Shown: piece by piece, positions 52,776-62,754 of the stretch | Layout of the letters: every line of letters starts with the position of its first letter | Numbering within the stretch: position 1 is the first letter of the stretch | Assembly: GCA_029212615.1 (NCBI GenBank) | Contig: JARGPJ010000001.1 | Span: 310,001 to 374,000, forward strand | DNA from: Verrucomicrobiales bacterium | GTDB lineage: Bacteria; Verrucomicrobiota; Verrucomicrobiia; Verrucomicrobiales; DEV007 | Length of the DNA stretch: 64,000 nucleotides | Direction: 5' to 3' | Notes under the pieces: model-generated | Databases searched by the model: none | Told to the model about the DNA's origin: nothing | What the model saw: the letters and a program-made list of their open reading frames with translations, nothing else | Translations under genes and position numbers: made by a program

Positions 52776-55700
52776 ATGAAACCGCTGTGTCTACTTCTCG
52801 CCTTCTTTTCCATTCTTCTCCACCCCTCCCTCAAGGCTCAGGAAACGGGAAAACAATCACTGACTTACTCTCAGTACCCTTCTCGCTTCGATTCGAACAA
52901 CCCGCTGAAACCCGACTCTCCCATTCTCCTTCAATTCAGCGAGCCTGTTGAGCCCGACTTAATCAGCCGTTTTTTCCAACTCTACGACAAAACGAACGAA
53001 CGCTTTGCAGCGATCACAGCGTCTGCTCCCACCGAGAAAGAGGTGAGAGCATTAAAAAATGATCAGGGAAAACTGGCCCCTCTGGACACCTTTGTCATCA
53101 TCAAGCCAAGCGTTGAGCTTCCCCTGGGAGGGAATTGGTATCTCAATGGTCGCAAAGGGATGAAAAGCCTGGAGGGAAAACATGAACTCGTCGAAAGCCA
53201 ACTCAAATACATCGGAAATCTCGCTGCTTTTGTCGTCGACAAGCTCTATACGCGGAATGAATACGATGAGGAAAAAGCCATCCAGATCCGCCTGAACAAG
53301 AAAGAGCTTAACAGCACATTCACGCCGGAGGCATTAAGTGAATTTGTCAGTGTTTCCCCGCTCCCGGACAACTTCAAGATCGAGCTCAGTTCCTATCGCA
53401 TCAACCTCGCCGGGGATTTTCAGTTCGGAATTGACTACCGCGTCAGTTTGAAAAACGGACTCATTGCCTACGACACCACCCAACTAAACCAGGACTTTAC
53501 CGATACCGTTCAGTTCATCCCTAATCCGGGGTTCATCACCTTCCCTGCCTTTACGACGACTCAAAACGCGTCAGGTCACCGCCGATTTGATGTTAAAACC
53601 GGCAACCTCACCGGACTTAGGACCCGCGTTAAAAAGCTCACCGGAGACGAGCTGATTCTTGCCATTCGTGAATACGATGATCACTATGAGGGCTGGGGCG
53701 AGAATCAGTCTCTCGCCTTCGCCAATGTTGCCGGAACCACCATTTATGATCAGTTTCGTGGATCAACTTCAGTGATAGATCACACGGAAACAGTTTCACT
53801 GAATTGGAGTGATCTTACCGAGAATGCACAAACCGGGGCCTACTACCTCTGCTCCGAAGGCAGGTCATCAACCCGTGAACAGCTCGAAGTGGGGGCACAG
53901 TCACTCATTCAGCTGACCGATATCGGCCTTGTCTGGAAACAGTCCCCTGAAGGAACCACGGTCTACAGCTTCTCGTTAAAAAGCGGAGAGCCTCTTCCTG
54001 ACACTACCATTCGTCTCGTCGATGAAAATGCCACCCCCCTCGTTGAGATCACCACCAACGAGGCTGCCATTGCCACTTTCTCGAGTGCTCTATACAAAGA
54101 TCGCAGCAACGAGCGCTTCTTCCTCGATGCCAGCCTCGGAAAGGATCGCCACGTCATTCGCTTCTCCGAAGACCTCAATTCACTCGGGCTCTGGAGTTTC
54201 TCCATTGATCAGCGCTACGACGAATTGCTCGACGGGGAACGACGCACCCTTCTCTTCACCGACCGGAATATCTATAAGCCGGGAGATGAAGTGAATATCA
54301 AAGGCATTTCCCGCTTCGTCGACGTCGATAAACTCCTCGGGCCCGGCCAGGGAAACGCCCGCCTCCGCATTTTTGATGCGCGCCGAAGAAAGCTCCTCGA
54401 TCGCGAAGTCACGCTGAGTGAAACCGGAAGCTTTGATGATTCCTTTACCCTGCCTTCCGCCGGAATGGGCTGGCACACCGTCGAACTCGATTTCAACCCG
54501 GTCGACGTGGACCACCCTGACTGGCGCCTAAAAAAATCTACCTCTTTTCAAGTCGAAGAATACCGTGTCAACACCTTCGAAATCGAATTTGAGAACGAAC
54601 CGGCCTACATCACCTCAGATGACATCGACGTCAATATTCAGGCAGCCTACTACATGGGCAAACCGCTCTCAAAAGCTGAATTGCGCTGGAATACCTATGC
54701 CTACAGCCAATACCCCCGACCCAGGGGATTCGACGAGTTCGGCTTCGGCGACCTCACCGTTGACCGGGAGAATTTTTCAACGAGCGGAAAATCCCCTCTC
54801 AGTTCAAAAGGGGCCGCCAGCATATCGATCAATCTTCCGGAGCAAACCTTGAACCCCGGACCCCGGAAAGTCTCCGTAAGCGCTCAGGTCACTGACGCGA
54901 ATCAACAAACCATTTCAAATTCCACACAGTTCACGGTTCACAGTTCAGATTTTTACCTTGGGCTTCGAAAACCCGATGGCGTTCACCGGGCCGGTGACAC
55001 CGCAACCTTCTCGATTGCTGCTGTTTCGACAGAGGGGGAAGCGTACACACCTAATGTGCCTGTTCGAGTCCTTGTCGAAAAAGAAGTCTGGAACACAGTC
55101 AAAGTGCTGGGAGCGAACGGGAAAATGACTCACCGAAATGACCGTCATCTCCAGATGGTGAGCGAAAGCACCATTGACCTCGCCACGAAGGTTGATTCCG
55201 GGACAGGACTGACACTTGCACAGCCTCACCAAATTTCTTTCCCTGAGGCCGGTGATTTCCTGATCACTCTTACAGCACGCGATGAACAGGGACGCCCCGT
55301 CGTCACAAAAAGCCGCTTCACCCTCATTGGCGCAGAGGAACCTTCATGGTCCTGGTATGACGTCATTCGAATTGATCTCATCCCTGACAAAACCACTTAC
55401 GAACCGGGTGATACCGCAAAACTCCTCGTTCGTTCTCCCGTCTTTGGGCATGCCCTCCTCTCTACCGAACGCGGCGGTGTTCGCTCGACAGAGTCACTCG
55501 TCATCGACCAGTACGAAACCGTCATCGACATCCCCATTTCTCAAGGAGACGCCCCAAACGTATTTGCATCCGTCATGATCATCCGGGGTTCCGACGAAAG
55601 CCCCCACATTCACACCTCAGCCGACTACCGCCTCGGCTACTGCCAACTTGATATTAACGATCCCGCCAGTCACCTTGAGGTGACGATTGATTCAGGCGAT

Positions 55701-58145
55701 GCCGAATACTATCAGCCGGCGGAGGAAGTCGACGTGTCTATCGAAGTTACCACTGACAAAGGAATCGCCGTTCCCGGCGCTGAAGTCACTTTCTACGCCG
55801 TCGATGAAGGCGTCCTCAGCCTCACCGGGCACAAAACCCCGGACCCTCACCATCTTTTCCACGCCACCTTTCCTCTCGCCGTGATGACAGGGCAAAGCCT
55901 TGGCAACCTTCTGCCGGAAAACCCTCTTGAACAGGATTTCGTGAACAAAGGCTATGTCATTGGCGGAGGCAGCTCGAAGAAGGGGCTCGACCCGGACCGC
56001 GTTCGTAAAGACTTTAAAGCGCTTGCGATCTGGGAGCCCTCCCTGACCACCGATGAAAATGGCATCGCAACCGCGCGATTCACCGCACCGGACAACCTCA
56101 CCGAGTTTCGACTCATGGCCGTCGTCGCCGAAGGAAATCGCTTCGGCCACAAAGAGTCCCCACTTGTCATCAACAAGCCACTCATCATCGAACCGGCTCT
56201 TCCTGTATTCACCAACCTAACGGACCAGATCGACGTTTCCGCGGTTCTGCACAACAACACGACAGAAGCACAGGAAATCGAGATCGTGGTCAAACTTGAC
56301 GAACACGCGACCTTCATTTCCGAAATCGGAGCAGAGCTGACCGCTCTCTCAGACGAAGATCCGGAGACCACACAGGCGGTAAAAGCTATCCTTAATCCGG
56401 GAGCGACTGAAACCGTCAGTTTTCCGATCGCCCTCACCAAAGTAGGAGAGGCAAAATGGAACTGGTCCGTTCGATCCATCACTGATCAAAAACTTCGGGA
56501 TGCAACTGAGTCAACCACACAAGTCGGGTATCCTCTCCCGCTCCTCCGTGAATCTCATAGTTTCACCCTTCGTAAGGAAGGTGACTTCTCCAAAGCCCTT
56601 CAGAAAGTGGAGGATCGCCTCCTCAGCGGCCATGGTTCAGTCGAAGTCCGCGTTTCCAACTCCCGCCTCATCGAGGCTGCCGACGGGCTCGACTATCTCC
56701 TTCGCTATCCCTACGGGTGTGTCGAGCAAACGACCTCATCTCTCATTCCCTGGCTCAGCACACAACAGCTCAGAAAAGTATTACCTGAACTGGATCAGTC
56801 TGAAGAGGATGTCGCCGCCACCATTGAGAAGGGAATCGCACGCCTCTTTTCGATGCAGACCGGAGACGGCGGACTCGGCTATTGGCCGGGGTCCTCACAA
56901 TCAGTTCTCTGGGGAAGTGCCTATGGCGGAGTTGCAATTGCCCTTGCCGAGAAACAGGGCATCAAAGTTCCCGCCGCTCAGGCGGAAGCCCTCTGGCAGT
57001 ATCTTGCCAAGAATCTTCGCAACAGCAGCGAATTGACCAAGGCCTACGACCTCTCCCAAAGATGTCTCGCGAGCTACACGCTGGCTCTCGCCGGCGTCAA
57101 CGAGACCAGCTATCACGAAGTTCTCTATAACAAAACAGCACAACTTTCCGGCGAAGCTCGGGCTCTTCTCGCTCTCGCCATGATTGAAAGCGGATCCGGC
57201 GATTCAACCCGCATCGAAACGCTTCTTTCTCCGGACAAAATAGTCCCTGTCGCTGAAGTTTCCTGGTACAGGCAACCCTACATCGCCGCTACCCGCCTCC
57301 TCGCTCAAGTCAAATATGCACCGCGCAGCGATCTCGCCGATACCCTCGTCGATGACCTCATGAAACTGCGCCACCCCCGGAACGGATGGGGAAGCACTTA
57401 CTCAAATGCCTGGCCGCTCATCGCGCTCGCTTCCTACAGTGAATCGGTCGAGGGAAGCTTGACCGGCAACAAGGTCCTGATGTCTTTCAGAGACAGCCAG
57501 TCAACTGTCAGTCTCCCCTCCGAACCCGGCAGCGGCTCGGCGAAATTTGACTTCGACGGCCAGGTCGGAAAGAATCATCTCGTTGTTGCTCCCGAATCGG
57601 ATTCCCCCGTATACGTGTCGATGACAATCGAAACCCGCCCGGAGCTGATCCCGATTGAGCCTGAAAATCGCGGCTTCTCCATCCAGCGAACCTACGGGAA
57701 AGTCGAGGTAGACGGATCCCTGACAGAAGCAGAAAATCTTCGCGTCGGGGATCTCATCCTTGTCACTCTGGAAATGAATATTCCGGCCCAGCGGGAGTCC
57801 TATCTGGCAATCGATGATCCTCTCCCTGCCATTTTTGAAGCGATCAATCCGAACTTCAAATCTCAAGCCACACAGAAAGTAAATGCAGTTCAGAAAAACC
57901 GGTCGCTCTACACGAACTATCGGGAGATCCGGAAAGACCGTGTCCTCTTCTTTGCCGATAGTGTTTACAACAGCGGCGACTACTCCTTGCAATATCTCGC
58001 ACGAGTCGTCGCGCCGGGTGAAGTGACCGCCCCGCCTGCCAAAATCGAAGCAATGTATGAGCCTCAGCGCTTTGGCCTCAGCGGGACAGAACGCATCTCC
58101 GCCAAGGCACTACCGCTCGGCAACCAGGAAGTCGCCGCTCGCTGA
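52776..58145 (+). CDS. Bacterial alpha-2-macroglobulin-like protein (YfhM type)
   Basis: The 1789-residue exported protein has a signal peptide (LCLLLAFFSILLHPSLKA). The family order is MG-type beta domains, then a macroglobulin domain with TDRNIYKPGDEVNIKGI (about 495-511), a region with EEYRVNTFEIE, an A2M domain with AIWEPSLTTDENGIATARFT, and the thioester domain with GCVEQT, where C1315 and Q1318 form the thioester that traps attacking proteases. Bacterial A2Ms protect the envelope from proteases and pair with PBP1C, as here (24 bp apart). The leader has no lipobox, so this form is probably secreted or periplasmic rather than anchored by lipid, unlike E. coli YfhM. Confidence 0.92.
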   Translation: MKPLCLLLAFFSILLHPSLKAQETGKQSLTYSQYPSRFDSNNPLKPDSPILLQFSEPVEPDLISRFFQLYDKTNERFAAITASAPTEKEVRALKNDQGKLAPLDTFVIIKPSVELPLGGNWYLNGRKGMKSLEGKHELVESQLKYIGNLAAFVVDKLYTRNEYDEEKAIQIRLNKKELNSTFTPEALSEFVSVSPLPDNFKIELSSYRINLAGDFQFGIDYRVSLKNGLIAYDTTQLNQDFTDTVQFIPNPGFITFPAFTTTQNASGHRRFDVKTGNLTGLRTRVKKLTGDELILAIREYDDHYEGWGENQSLAFANVAGTTIYDQFRGSTSVIDHTETVSLNWSDLTENAQTGAYYLCSEGRSSTREQLEVGAQSLIQLTDIGLVWKQSPEGTTVYSFSLKSGEPLPDTTIRLVDENATPLVEITTNEAAIATFSSALYKDRSNERFFLDASLGKDRHVIRFSEDLNSLGLWSFSIDQRYDELLDGERRTLLFTDRNIYKPGDEVNIKGISRFVDVDKLLGPGQGNARLRIFDARRRKLLDREVTLSETGSFDDSFTLPSAGMGWHTVELDFNPVDVDHPDWRLKKSTSFQVEEYRVNTFEIEFENEPAYITSDDIDVNIQAAYYMGKPLSKAELRWNTYAYSQYPRPRGFDEFGFGDLTVDRENFSTSGKSPLSSKGAASISINLPEQTLNPGPRKVSVSAQVTDANQQTISNSTQFTVHSSDFYLGLRKPDGVHRAGDTATFSIAAVSTEGEAYTPNVPVRVLVEKEVWNTVKVLGANGKMTHRNDRHLQMVSESTIDLATKVDSGTGLTLAQPHQISFPEAGDFLITLTARDEQGRPVVTKSRFTLIGAEEPSWSWYDVIRIDLIPDKTTYEPGDTAKLLVRSPVFGHALLSTERGGVRSTESLVIDQYETVIDIPISQGDAPNVFASVMIIRGSDESPHIHTSADYRLGYCQLDINDPASHLEVTIDSGDAEYYQPAEEVDVSIEVTTDKGIAVPGAEVTFYAVDEGVLSLTGHKTPDPHHLFHATFPLAVMTGQSLGNLLPENPLEQDFVNKGYVIGGGSSKKGLDPDRVRKDFKALAIWEPSLTTDENGIATARFTAPDNLTEFRLMAVVAEGNRFGHKESPLVINKPLIIEPALPVFTNLTDQIDVSAVLHNNTTEAQEIEIVVKLDEHATFISEIGAELTALSDEDPETTQAVKAILNPGATETVSFPIALTKVGEAKWNWSVRSITDQKLRDATESTTQVGYPLPLLRESHSFTLRKEGDFSKALQKVEDRLLSGHGSVEVRVSNSRLIEAADGLDYLLRYPYGCVEQTTSSLIPWLSTQQLRKVLPELDQSEEDVAATIEKGIARLFSMQTGDGGLGYWPGSSQSVLWGSAYGGVAIALAEKQGIKVPAAQAEALWQYLAKNLRNSSELTKAYDLSQRCLASYTLALAGVNETSYHEVLYNKTAQLSGEARALLALAMIESGSGDSTRIETLLSPDKIVPVAEVSWYRQPYIAATRLLAQVKYAPRSDLADTLVDDLMKLRHPRNGWGSTYSNAWPLIALASYSESVEGSLTGNKVLMSFRDSQSTVSLPSEPGSGSAKFDFDGQVGKNHLVVAPESDSPVYVSMTIETRPELIPIEPENRGFSIQRTYGKVEVDGSLTEAENLRVGDLILVTLEMNIPAQRESYLAIDDPLPAIFEAINPNFKSQATQKVNAVQKNRSLYTNYREIRKDRVLFFADSVYNSGDYSLQYLARVVAPGEVTAPPAKIEAMYEPQRFGLSGTERISAKALPLGNQEVAAR

Positions 58146-58169
58146 ACTCTTCCGGCCACTTCTCGTGAC

Positions 58170-60497
58170 ATGGGAAAACGTCTTCTCCAGATTCTCTTCG
58201 CCGCCTTCCTCGTCGGAGGCACAGGGTTCTATGTCGTGCCGCTATTCTTCAGTCTCCCTGCGGAATTGGAGAAAGGCCCACCCCGTGGACTGCTTTTCGT
58301 CGATCGAAATAATCAACCCATCCGCCGACTTCTCGATGGGGACCTTCGGGCGGAAGATCCCGCGAGCTTTGATGAGTTTCCCAAGGTCCTCATTGACGCG
58401 ACTGTTGCTGTCGAAGACTCCCGATTCTTCTCTCACCCCGGAATCGATTTCATCGGAATCGGCAGGGCAGTTTGGGACGGAATCGCAAACCAACGTTTTG
58501 TATCCGGTGCTTCAACGGTGACCCAGCAAACCATTAAGATCTACTCTCCTCCCCGACCGAGGAACCTGCGCACCAAGGTGGTCGAAATGTTCAAAGCGAG
58601 AAAACTGGAAATGTTTTCGGACAAAGAGACAATCCTTACTGCCTATTTTAACAAGCTCCCCTACGGAAACCAATACACAGGGGCACGAGCCGCCGCACAT
58701 GGCTATTTCGGAAAACCCCTCGGAGACCTTTCCGCCCCGGAAGCAGCAATGCTCGCAGGAATCCCTAACAAGCCCACTCGATTCAACCCCTGGCGTAGCC
58801 GGGAAGAGGCAAAAGCGAGGCAGCTCTGGGTGTTGAAACGAATGAAGGAGGAGGGCTATCTCACTGAAGCTGAGTTCACCAGTTCACTCATTGAAGCACT
58901 GAACTTCCTTCCCGGACCGGCGCAGACCTTTCACGCCCCTCACTTCGTCAGTCTCGTCGAGAGCCATGAAGCAGGTCTCGTCGCCGGGGCAAAAGCGAAG
59001 GGAACACCGATCCGAACCACCCTCGATCTCGACCTTCAACACTTTGTTGAAGCGACGATGACGGCAGAGCTCAGTCGCCTTTCTCACGAAGCGGGGGAAT
59101 CAAATGACATCCAGGCCGCCGCCGTCATCATTGAGAACTCCACGGGTGATATTCTGGCTCTCTCCGGTTCACGCTCCTTCTTCGGCTCACTTGCGGGACA
59201 GATGAACGGCGCCTGGACTCCACGATCCGCTGGATCAACCTTGAAACCGTTCACTTATCTCATGGCTCTGGAACAGGGTAAAACAGCAGCCTCGGTTATT
59301 GCTGACACCCCCATCGAATACATCACCTCAACCGGCACCTATCAGCCCGTGAACTTTGATCGCCGCTTCCATGGGCCTGTCTCGATTCGTCACGCACTCG
59401 CCAACTCGCTCAACGTTCCCGCGGTCAAGCTTCTCAACGAAATCGGCGGCCCGACACGACTGCATGAACTCATGCAAGATCATCTCCATTTTTCCAGCCT
59501 GAACACAGATGTCGCTGAATATGGCCTGGGACTCACCCTCGGAAACGCAGAGGTACGTCTGTTGGAACTCACCAATGCCTATGCCTGTCTCGCCAGGCTC
59601 GGGGAGTTTCGTCCTTATCGGTTTATTCAACAGGGTCAGGCCGGTGACCTAACCCTGCCAGAAAGCGAAACGATGCAGATTTTCGATCAGGCATCCACCT
59701 GGCTCATTGCAGACATTCTCTCGGATACCGATGCGCGAGCAGATGCTTTCGGGCTCAGCTCCCCCCTGAACCTTCCCTTTCGCTGCGCGGCAAAAACCGG
59801 AACATCGACGGACTTCCGGGATAACTGGACGATCGGTTTCACTCCTGACTACACTGTCGGCGTCTGGATGGGGTGCTTTACAAACCGACCGCTGAAGGAA
59901 ATCTCCGGAGCAATGGGAGCCGCGCCCATCTTTCACCGGCTCATGGTGGAAGTCCACCGGGGTCAGGAGCCGCGCTGGTATGAACCACCCGGATCGGCCA
60001 CGCAAAGACAGATCAACCCGCTGAATGGCCATGCGGCGGCTGCAGATCTCGCGAGAGACCGCGCGCACGTGGAATGGTTCGTGAACGGCCACCTCCCGCC
60101 CCCTGCGTCAAAGGATGACTACTCCGCAGATGGCAGGACACTTCTCCCTCTGACCTACGCGAACTGGTGGCGGAGCAATGAAAACAAATTGAAAGACGTC
60201 GCCGCTCTCACGCCCATTGCTGAGAACGAATCACCTCCACCGTTTCGTATCCTGAGCCCACTCGATGGGACTGTCGCCTTTCTTGACCCGGACCTTCCCG
60301 AACACGGTTCGAGATTCCCTCTCCGCATCGCCGGGAGCGGTGAAGAAACAATTCAGTGGAAAAGCGAAAGCCTCGATATCGAGCTCGAGGGCGACACTTT
60401 TTGGGTAATCCTTCGCCCCGGCAAACACGCCATTGAAGCGTTGGATGCCGGAACCGGCCGGATTGCCACAAGCACGCTCGTCGTTGAGGCTCTCTAG
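58170..60497 (+). CDS. pbpC: Penicillin-binding protein 1C
   Basis: The 775-residue bifunctional peptidoglycan synthase is anchored by one N-terminal helix (about 5-25). The glycosyltransferase GT51 domain has EDSRFFSHPGID with catalytic E82, and ASTVTQQTIK. The transpeptidase domain has S356-T-L-K359, KTGTS from K542, and DNWTIGFTPDYTVGVWMG. The C-terminal BiPBP domain (about 690-775, ILSPLDGTVAFLDPDLPEHGS) is typical of PBP1C. It is directly downstream of the alpha-2-macroglobulin gene, the known pairing in bacteria, thought to protect cells whose wall has been breached. It is convergent with lysS. Confidence 0.95.
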   Translation: MGKRLLQILFAAFLVGGTGFYVVPLFFSLPAELEKGPPRGLLFVDRNNQPIRRLLDGDLRAEDPASFDEFPKVLIDATVAVEDSRFFSHPGIDFIGIGRAVWDGIANQRFVSGASTVTQQTIKIYSPPRPRNLRTKVVEMFKARKLEMFSDKETILTAYFNKLPYGNQYTGARAAAHGYFGKPLGDLSAPEAAMLAGIPNKPTRFNPWRSREEAKARQLWVLKRMKEEGYLTEAEFTSSLIEALNFLPGPAQTFHAPHFVSLVESHEAGLVAGAKAKGTPIRTTLDLDLQHFVEATMTAELSRLSHEAGESNDIQAAAVIIENSTGDILALSGSRSFFGSLAGQMNGAWTPRSAGSTLKPFTYLMALEQGKTAASVIADTPIEYITSTGTYQPVNFDRRFHGPVSIRHALANSLNVPAVKLLNEIGGPTRLHELMQDHLHFSSLNTDVAEYGLGLTLGNAEVRLLELTNAYACLARLGEFRPYRFIQQGQAGDLTLPESETMQIFDQASTWLIADILSDTDARADAFGLSSPLNLPFRCAAKTGTSTDFRDNWTIGFTPDYTVGVWMGCFTNRPLKEISGAMGAAPIFHRLMVEVHRGQEPRWYEPPGSATQRQINPLNGHAAAADLARDRAHVEWFVNGHLPPPASKDDYSADGRTLLPLTYANWWRSNENKLKDVAALTPIAENESPPPFRILSPLDGTVAFLDPDLPEHGSRFPLRIAGSGEETIQWKSESLDIELEGDTFWVILRPGKHAIEALDAGTGRIATSTLVVEAL

Positions 60498-60530
60498 ACA
60501 GGAGAAGAGCCGCTACTCTTCGGCTTTCCC

Positions 60531-62012
60531 CTATCCTTCTTTCCGCTTCAATTGTGGAAAGAGAACCACGTCACGAATTGACTCCGCACCGGTCAACATC
60601 ATGACAAGGCGATCGATTCCGATACCGATTCCACCTGCTGGCGGCATGCCATACTCGAGCGCGAGAAGGAAGTCTTCGTCGATCTTCTGGATCTCTTCCC
60701 CCGCCTGCTCTTCGAGGCGCTTTCGCTGAACGTCAGGGTCGTTGAGCTCTGAGTAACCCGGGGAGATTTCCGCCCCGTTGATGATCAACTCATACACATC
60801 GACCACCGAATCATCGCTCGTGTTCTGCTTCGCGAGCGGAACAAGCTCCTTCGATACGTGAGTAACAAAGATCGGATCGATCGACTTCTCTTCGACCAGT
60901 TTCTCGAAAACCTGCTGAGAGATTTCGTAATCCTCCATATCGGGAGAAATCTCAACACCGAGTTCTTTACAGCGGGCGCGCCGTCCATCCAGATCGAGGT
61001 CCCACCAATCACCACCTGCCGCTTCTGCGACCAGTTCCTTGTAGGGGGCGCGCTTCCAGGGACGGCTCAGGTTGATCGTCTTCGTGACGTTTCCTTCCGC
61101 ATCTTTGTGATCAATCTTTAACCCACCACAGTATTTTTCCGCCAGCGTGCAAATAAGATCCTCAACCATGTCGGCCATTTTCTCGAAATCGGCGTAGGCC
61201 CAGTATGCCTCCAACATCGTAAACTCAGGATTGTGCCGACGGCTGATACCTTCGTTTCGGAAACTGCGATTCAGCTCGAACACTTTATCAAAACCACCGA
61301 CAAGGAGTCGCTTTAAATAGAGCTCCGGCGCGATTCGCAAATACATGTCCATGCTCAGCGCATTGTGACGGGTCTCAAAAGGCTGGGCCGCCGCGCCGCC
61401 GGGAACATCCTGCAACATTGGCGTTTCGACTTCGAGAAAGCCTTTCTCACCTAAATAGCGGCGAATCTCTGCAACCATATTGCATCGTTGCTTAAAAATT
61501 TCACGGGAACGCTCGTTCGCGATGAGATCTAGGTAGCGCTGACGATACTTGATCTGAGGATCGACAACTCCGTGCCACTTCGAGGGCATCGGGCGAAGGG
61601 ACTTCGAAAGCACCGTGACCGTTTTTGCCTTAACCGACGGCTCTCCCACCTTCGTCGTAAACGTTTCACCGTCGATCCCGATCCAATCACCGATATCAAG
61701 CTGCTTGTAGGCGGCCCATTGCTCGTCACCGATCGCTTTCTGGTTCACGAAAATCTGGATGCGACCGTTGATATCGGAAATATCGAGAAAATTACTTTTC
61801 CCCATGTCGCGGAGCGCGGTGATGCGACCGGCAAGGCGTACGGGCTGCTCTTCTTCAAAGTTTTCACGCAACTCACCGGGTGAAACCGTCGTTTCGTAGA
61901 AACCTCCGAATGGATCGACCCCAAGCTCGCGAAGGGTATCAAGTTTCTCACGGCGAACGCGCAAAAGTTCACCAAGATCTTCGGTCTGTGTGGGATCGTT
62001 TTCCTCTGACAT
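60531..62012 (-). CDS. lysS: Lysyl-tRNA synthetase, class II
   Basis: The 493-residue enzyme charges tRNA-Lys. An N-terminal OB-fold anticodon domain (VRLAGRITALRDMGKSNFLDI near 58-80) precedes the class II core. Motif 2 reads NRSFRNEGISRRHNPEFT with LEAYWAYADF after it, and motif 3 reads GGIGIGIDRLVMML near the C terminus. The start ATG is at 62010-62012. RRYLGEKGFLEVETPML and FETRHNALSMDMYLRIAPE are further landmarks. It is divergent from the metallophosphoesterase gene and convergent with pbpC. Confidence 0.97.
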   Translation of the reverse strand: MSEENDPTQTEDLGELLRVRREKLDTLRELGVDPFGGFYETTVSPGELRENFEEEQPVRLAGRITALRDMGKSNFLDISDINGRIQIFVNQKAIGDEQWAAYKQLDIGDWIGIDGETFTTKVGEPSVKAKTVTVLSKSLRPMPSKWHGVVDPQIKYRQRYLDLIANERSREIFKQRCNMVAEIRRYLGEKGFLEVETPMLQDVPGGAAAQPFETRHNALSMDMYLRIAPELYLKRLLVGGFDKVFELNRSFRNEGISRRHNPEFTMLEAYWAYADFEKMADMVEDLICTLAEKYCGGLKIDHKDAEGNVTKTINLSRPWKRAPYKELVAEAAGGDWWDLDLDGRRARCKELGVEISPDMEDYEISQQVFEKLVEEKSIDPIFVTHVSKELVPLAKQNTSDDSVVDVYELIINGAEISPGYSELNDPDVQRKRLEEQAGEEIQKIDEDFLLALEYGMPPAGGIGIGIDRLVMMLTGAESIRDVVLFPQLKRKEG

Positions 62013-62035
62013 GAAATTCGTGTAGAAATAGGTTA

Positions 62036-62743
62036 ATGGGACAGGACGCTAGAATGATCGACCCCGCTGAAAAATCAACTGAAGGTTCCACTGTCGCCTC
62101 TGCTGAGGTTTTTCCGGGGGTGATCCTTGATTCGAGGCTCGCGCTCTTTCATGAAGGCGAAAAATGGCTCGCCCTCTCTGATTTACACTACGGCTACGAA
62201 GTGAGTCGGCGCGCTGACGGCGGGCTCTGGCCACTCTGGGGCATGGCTTCACTTCGCGAACGCCTCGCAGCCCTTATTGCAACGTGGAAGCCTCAAACCC
62301 TCATTTTAGTCGGCGACATCGTCGATAGCAGTGCCGCCCCCACTGAAGCGATCGAATGGCTTGAACAAATCGGGGAGCTTTGCCCGCAACTCGTTCTCAT
62401 CGAAGGAAACCATGACCGGGGGGAGGTGAGGCGCCACTTTCCTTTTGTCTCCTGTTTTAAAACCGGAGCCTTTTTCTTTCATCATGGTCATGAACAGCCA
62501 ACCGTGACGGGAGGCATTGAAATCACCGGTCACCTGCATCCTTCGACACGCCTCAGGGATGGTGCCGGAACCTCACTGAAACTTCCGACTTTTACCCGCG
62601 AACATCTTGGCGAAGGGCGGGAAAAATGGGTCCTGCCGGCCTTTTCCCCCTGGGCGGGAGGTCATCCTGCTGAACTGGCTGATACTGCCCATCCGTATCA
62701 ACAATGGGCCTGTGGAAAAGAACGGGTCTTCGAAGTCGCCTGA
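62036..62743 (+). CDS. Metallophosphoesterase (calcineurin-like)
   Basis: The 235-residue protein carries the five metallophosphoesterase blocks: LSDLHYGYE, LVGDIVDS, EGNHDRGE, FHHGHEQP and TGHLHPS, which place two metal ions in the active site. It resembles the YkuE/PdeM-type small phosphoesterases, some of which are linked to DNA ligases or RNA processing, but no such gene is adjacent. There is no signal peptide or membrane segment. Start at ATG 62036 or, six codons later, at ATG 62054. It is 11 bp upstream of the epimerase-like gene and likely co-transcribed with it. Confidence 0.85.
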   Translation: MGQDARMIDPAEKSTEGSTVASAEVFPGVILDSRLALFHEGEKWLALSDLHYGYEVSRRADGGLWPLWGMASLRERLAALIATWKPQTLILVGDIVDSSAAPTEAIEWLEQIGELCPQLVLIEGNHDRGEVRRHFPFVSCFKTGAFFFHHGHEQPTVTGGIEITGHLHPSTRLRDGAGTSLKLPTFTREHLGEGREKWVLPAFSPWAGGHPAELADTAHPYQQWACGKERVFEVA

Positions 62744-62754
62744 ATTACCACCTC

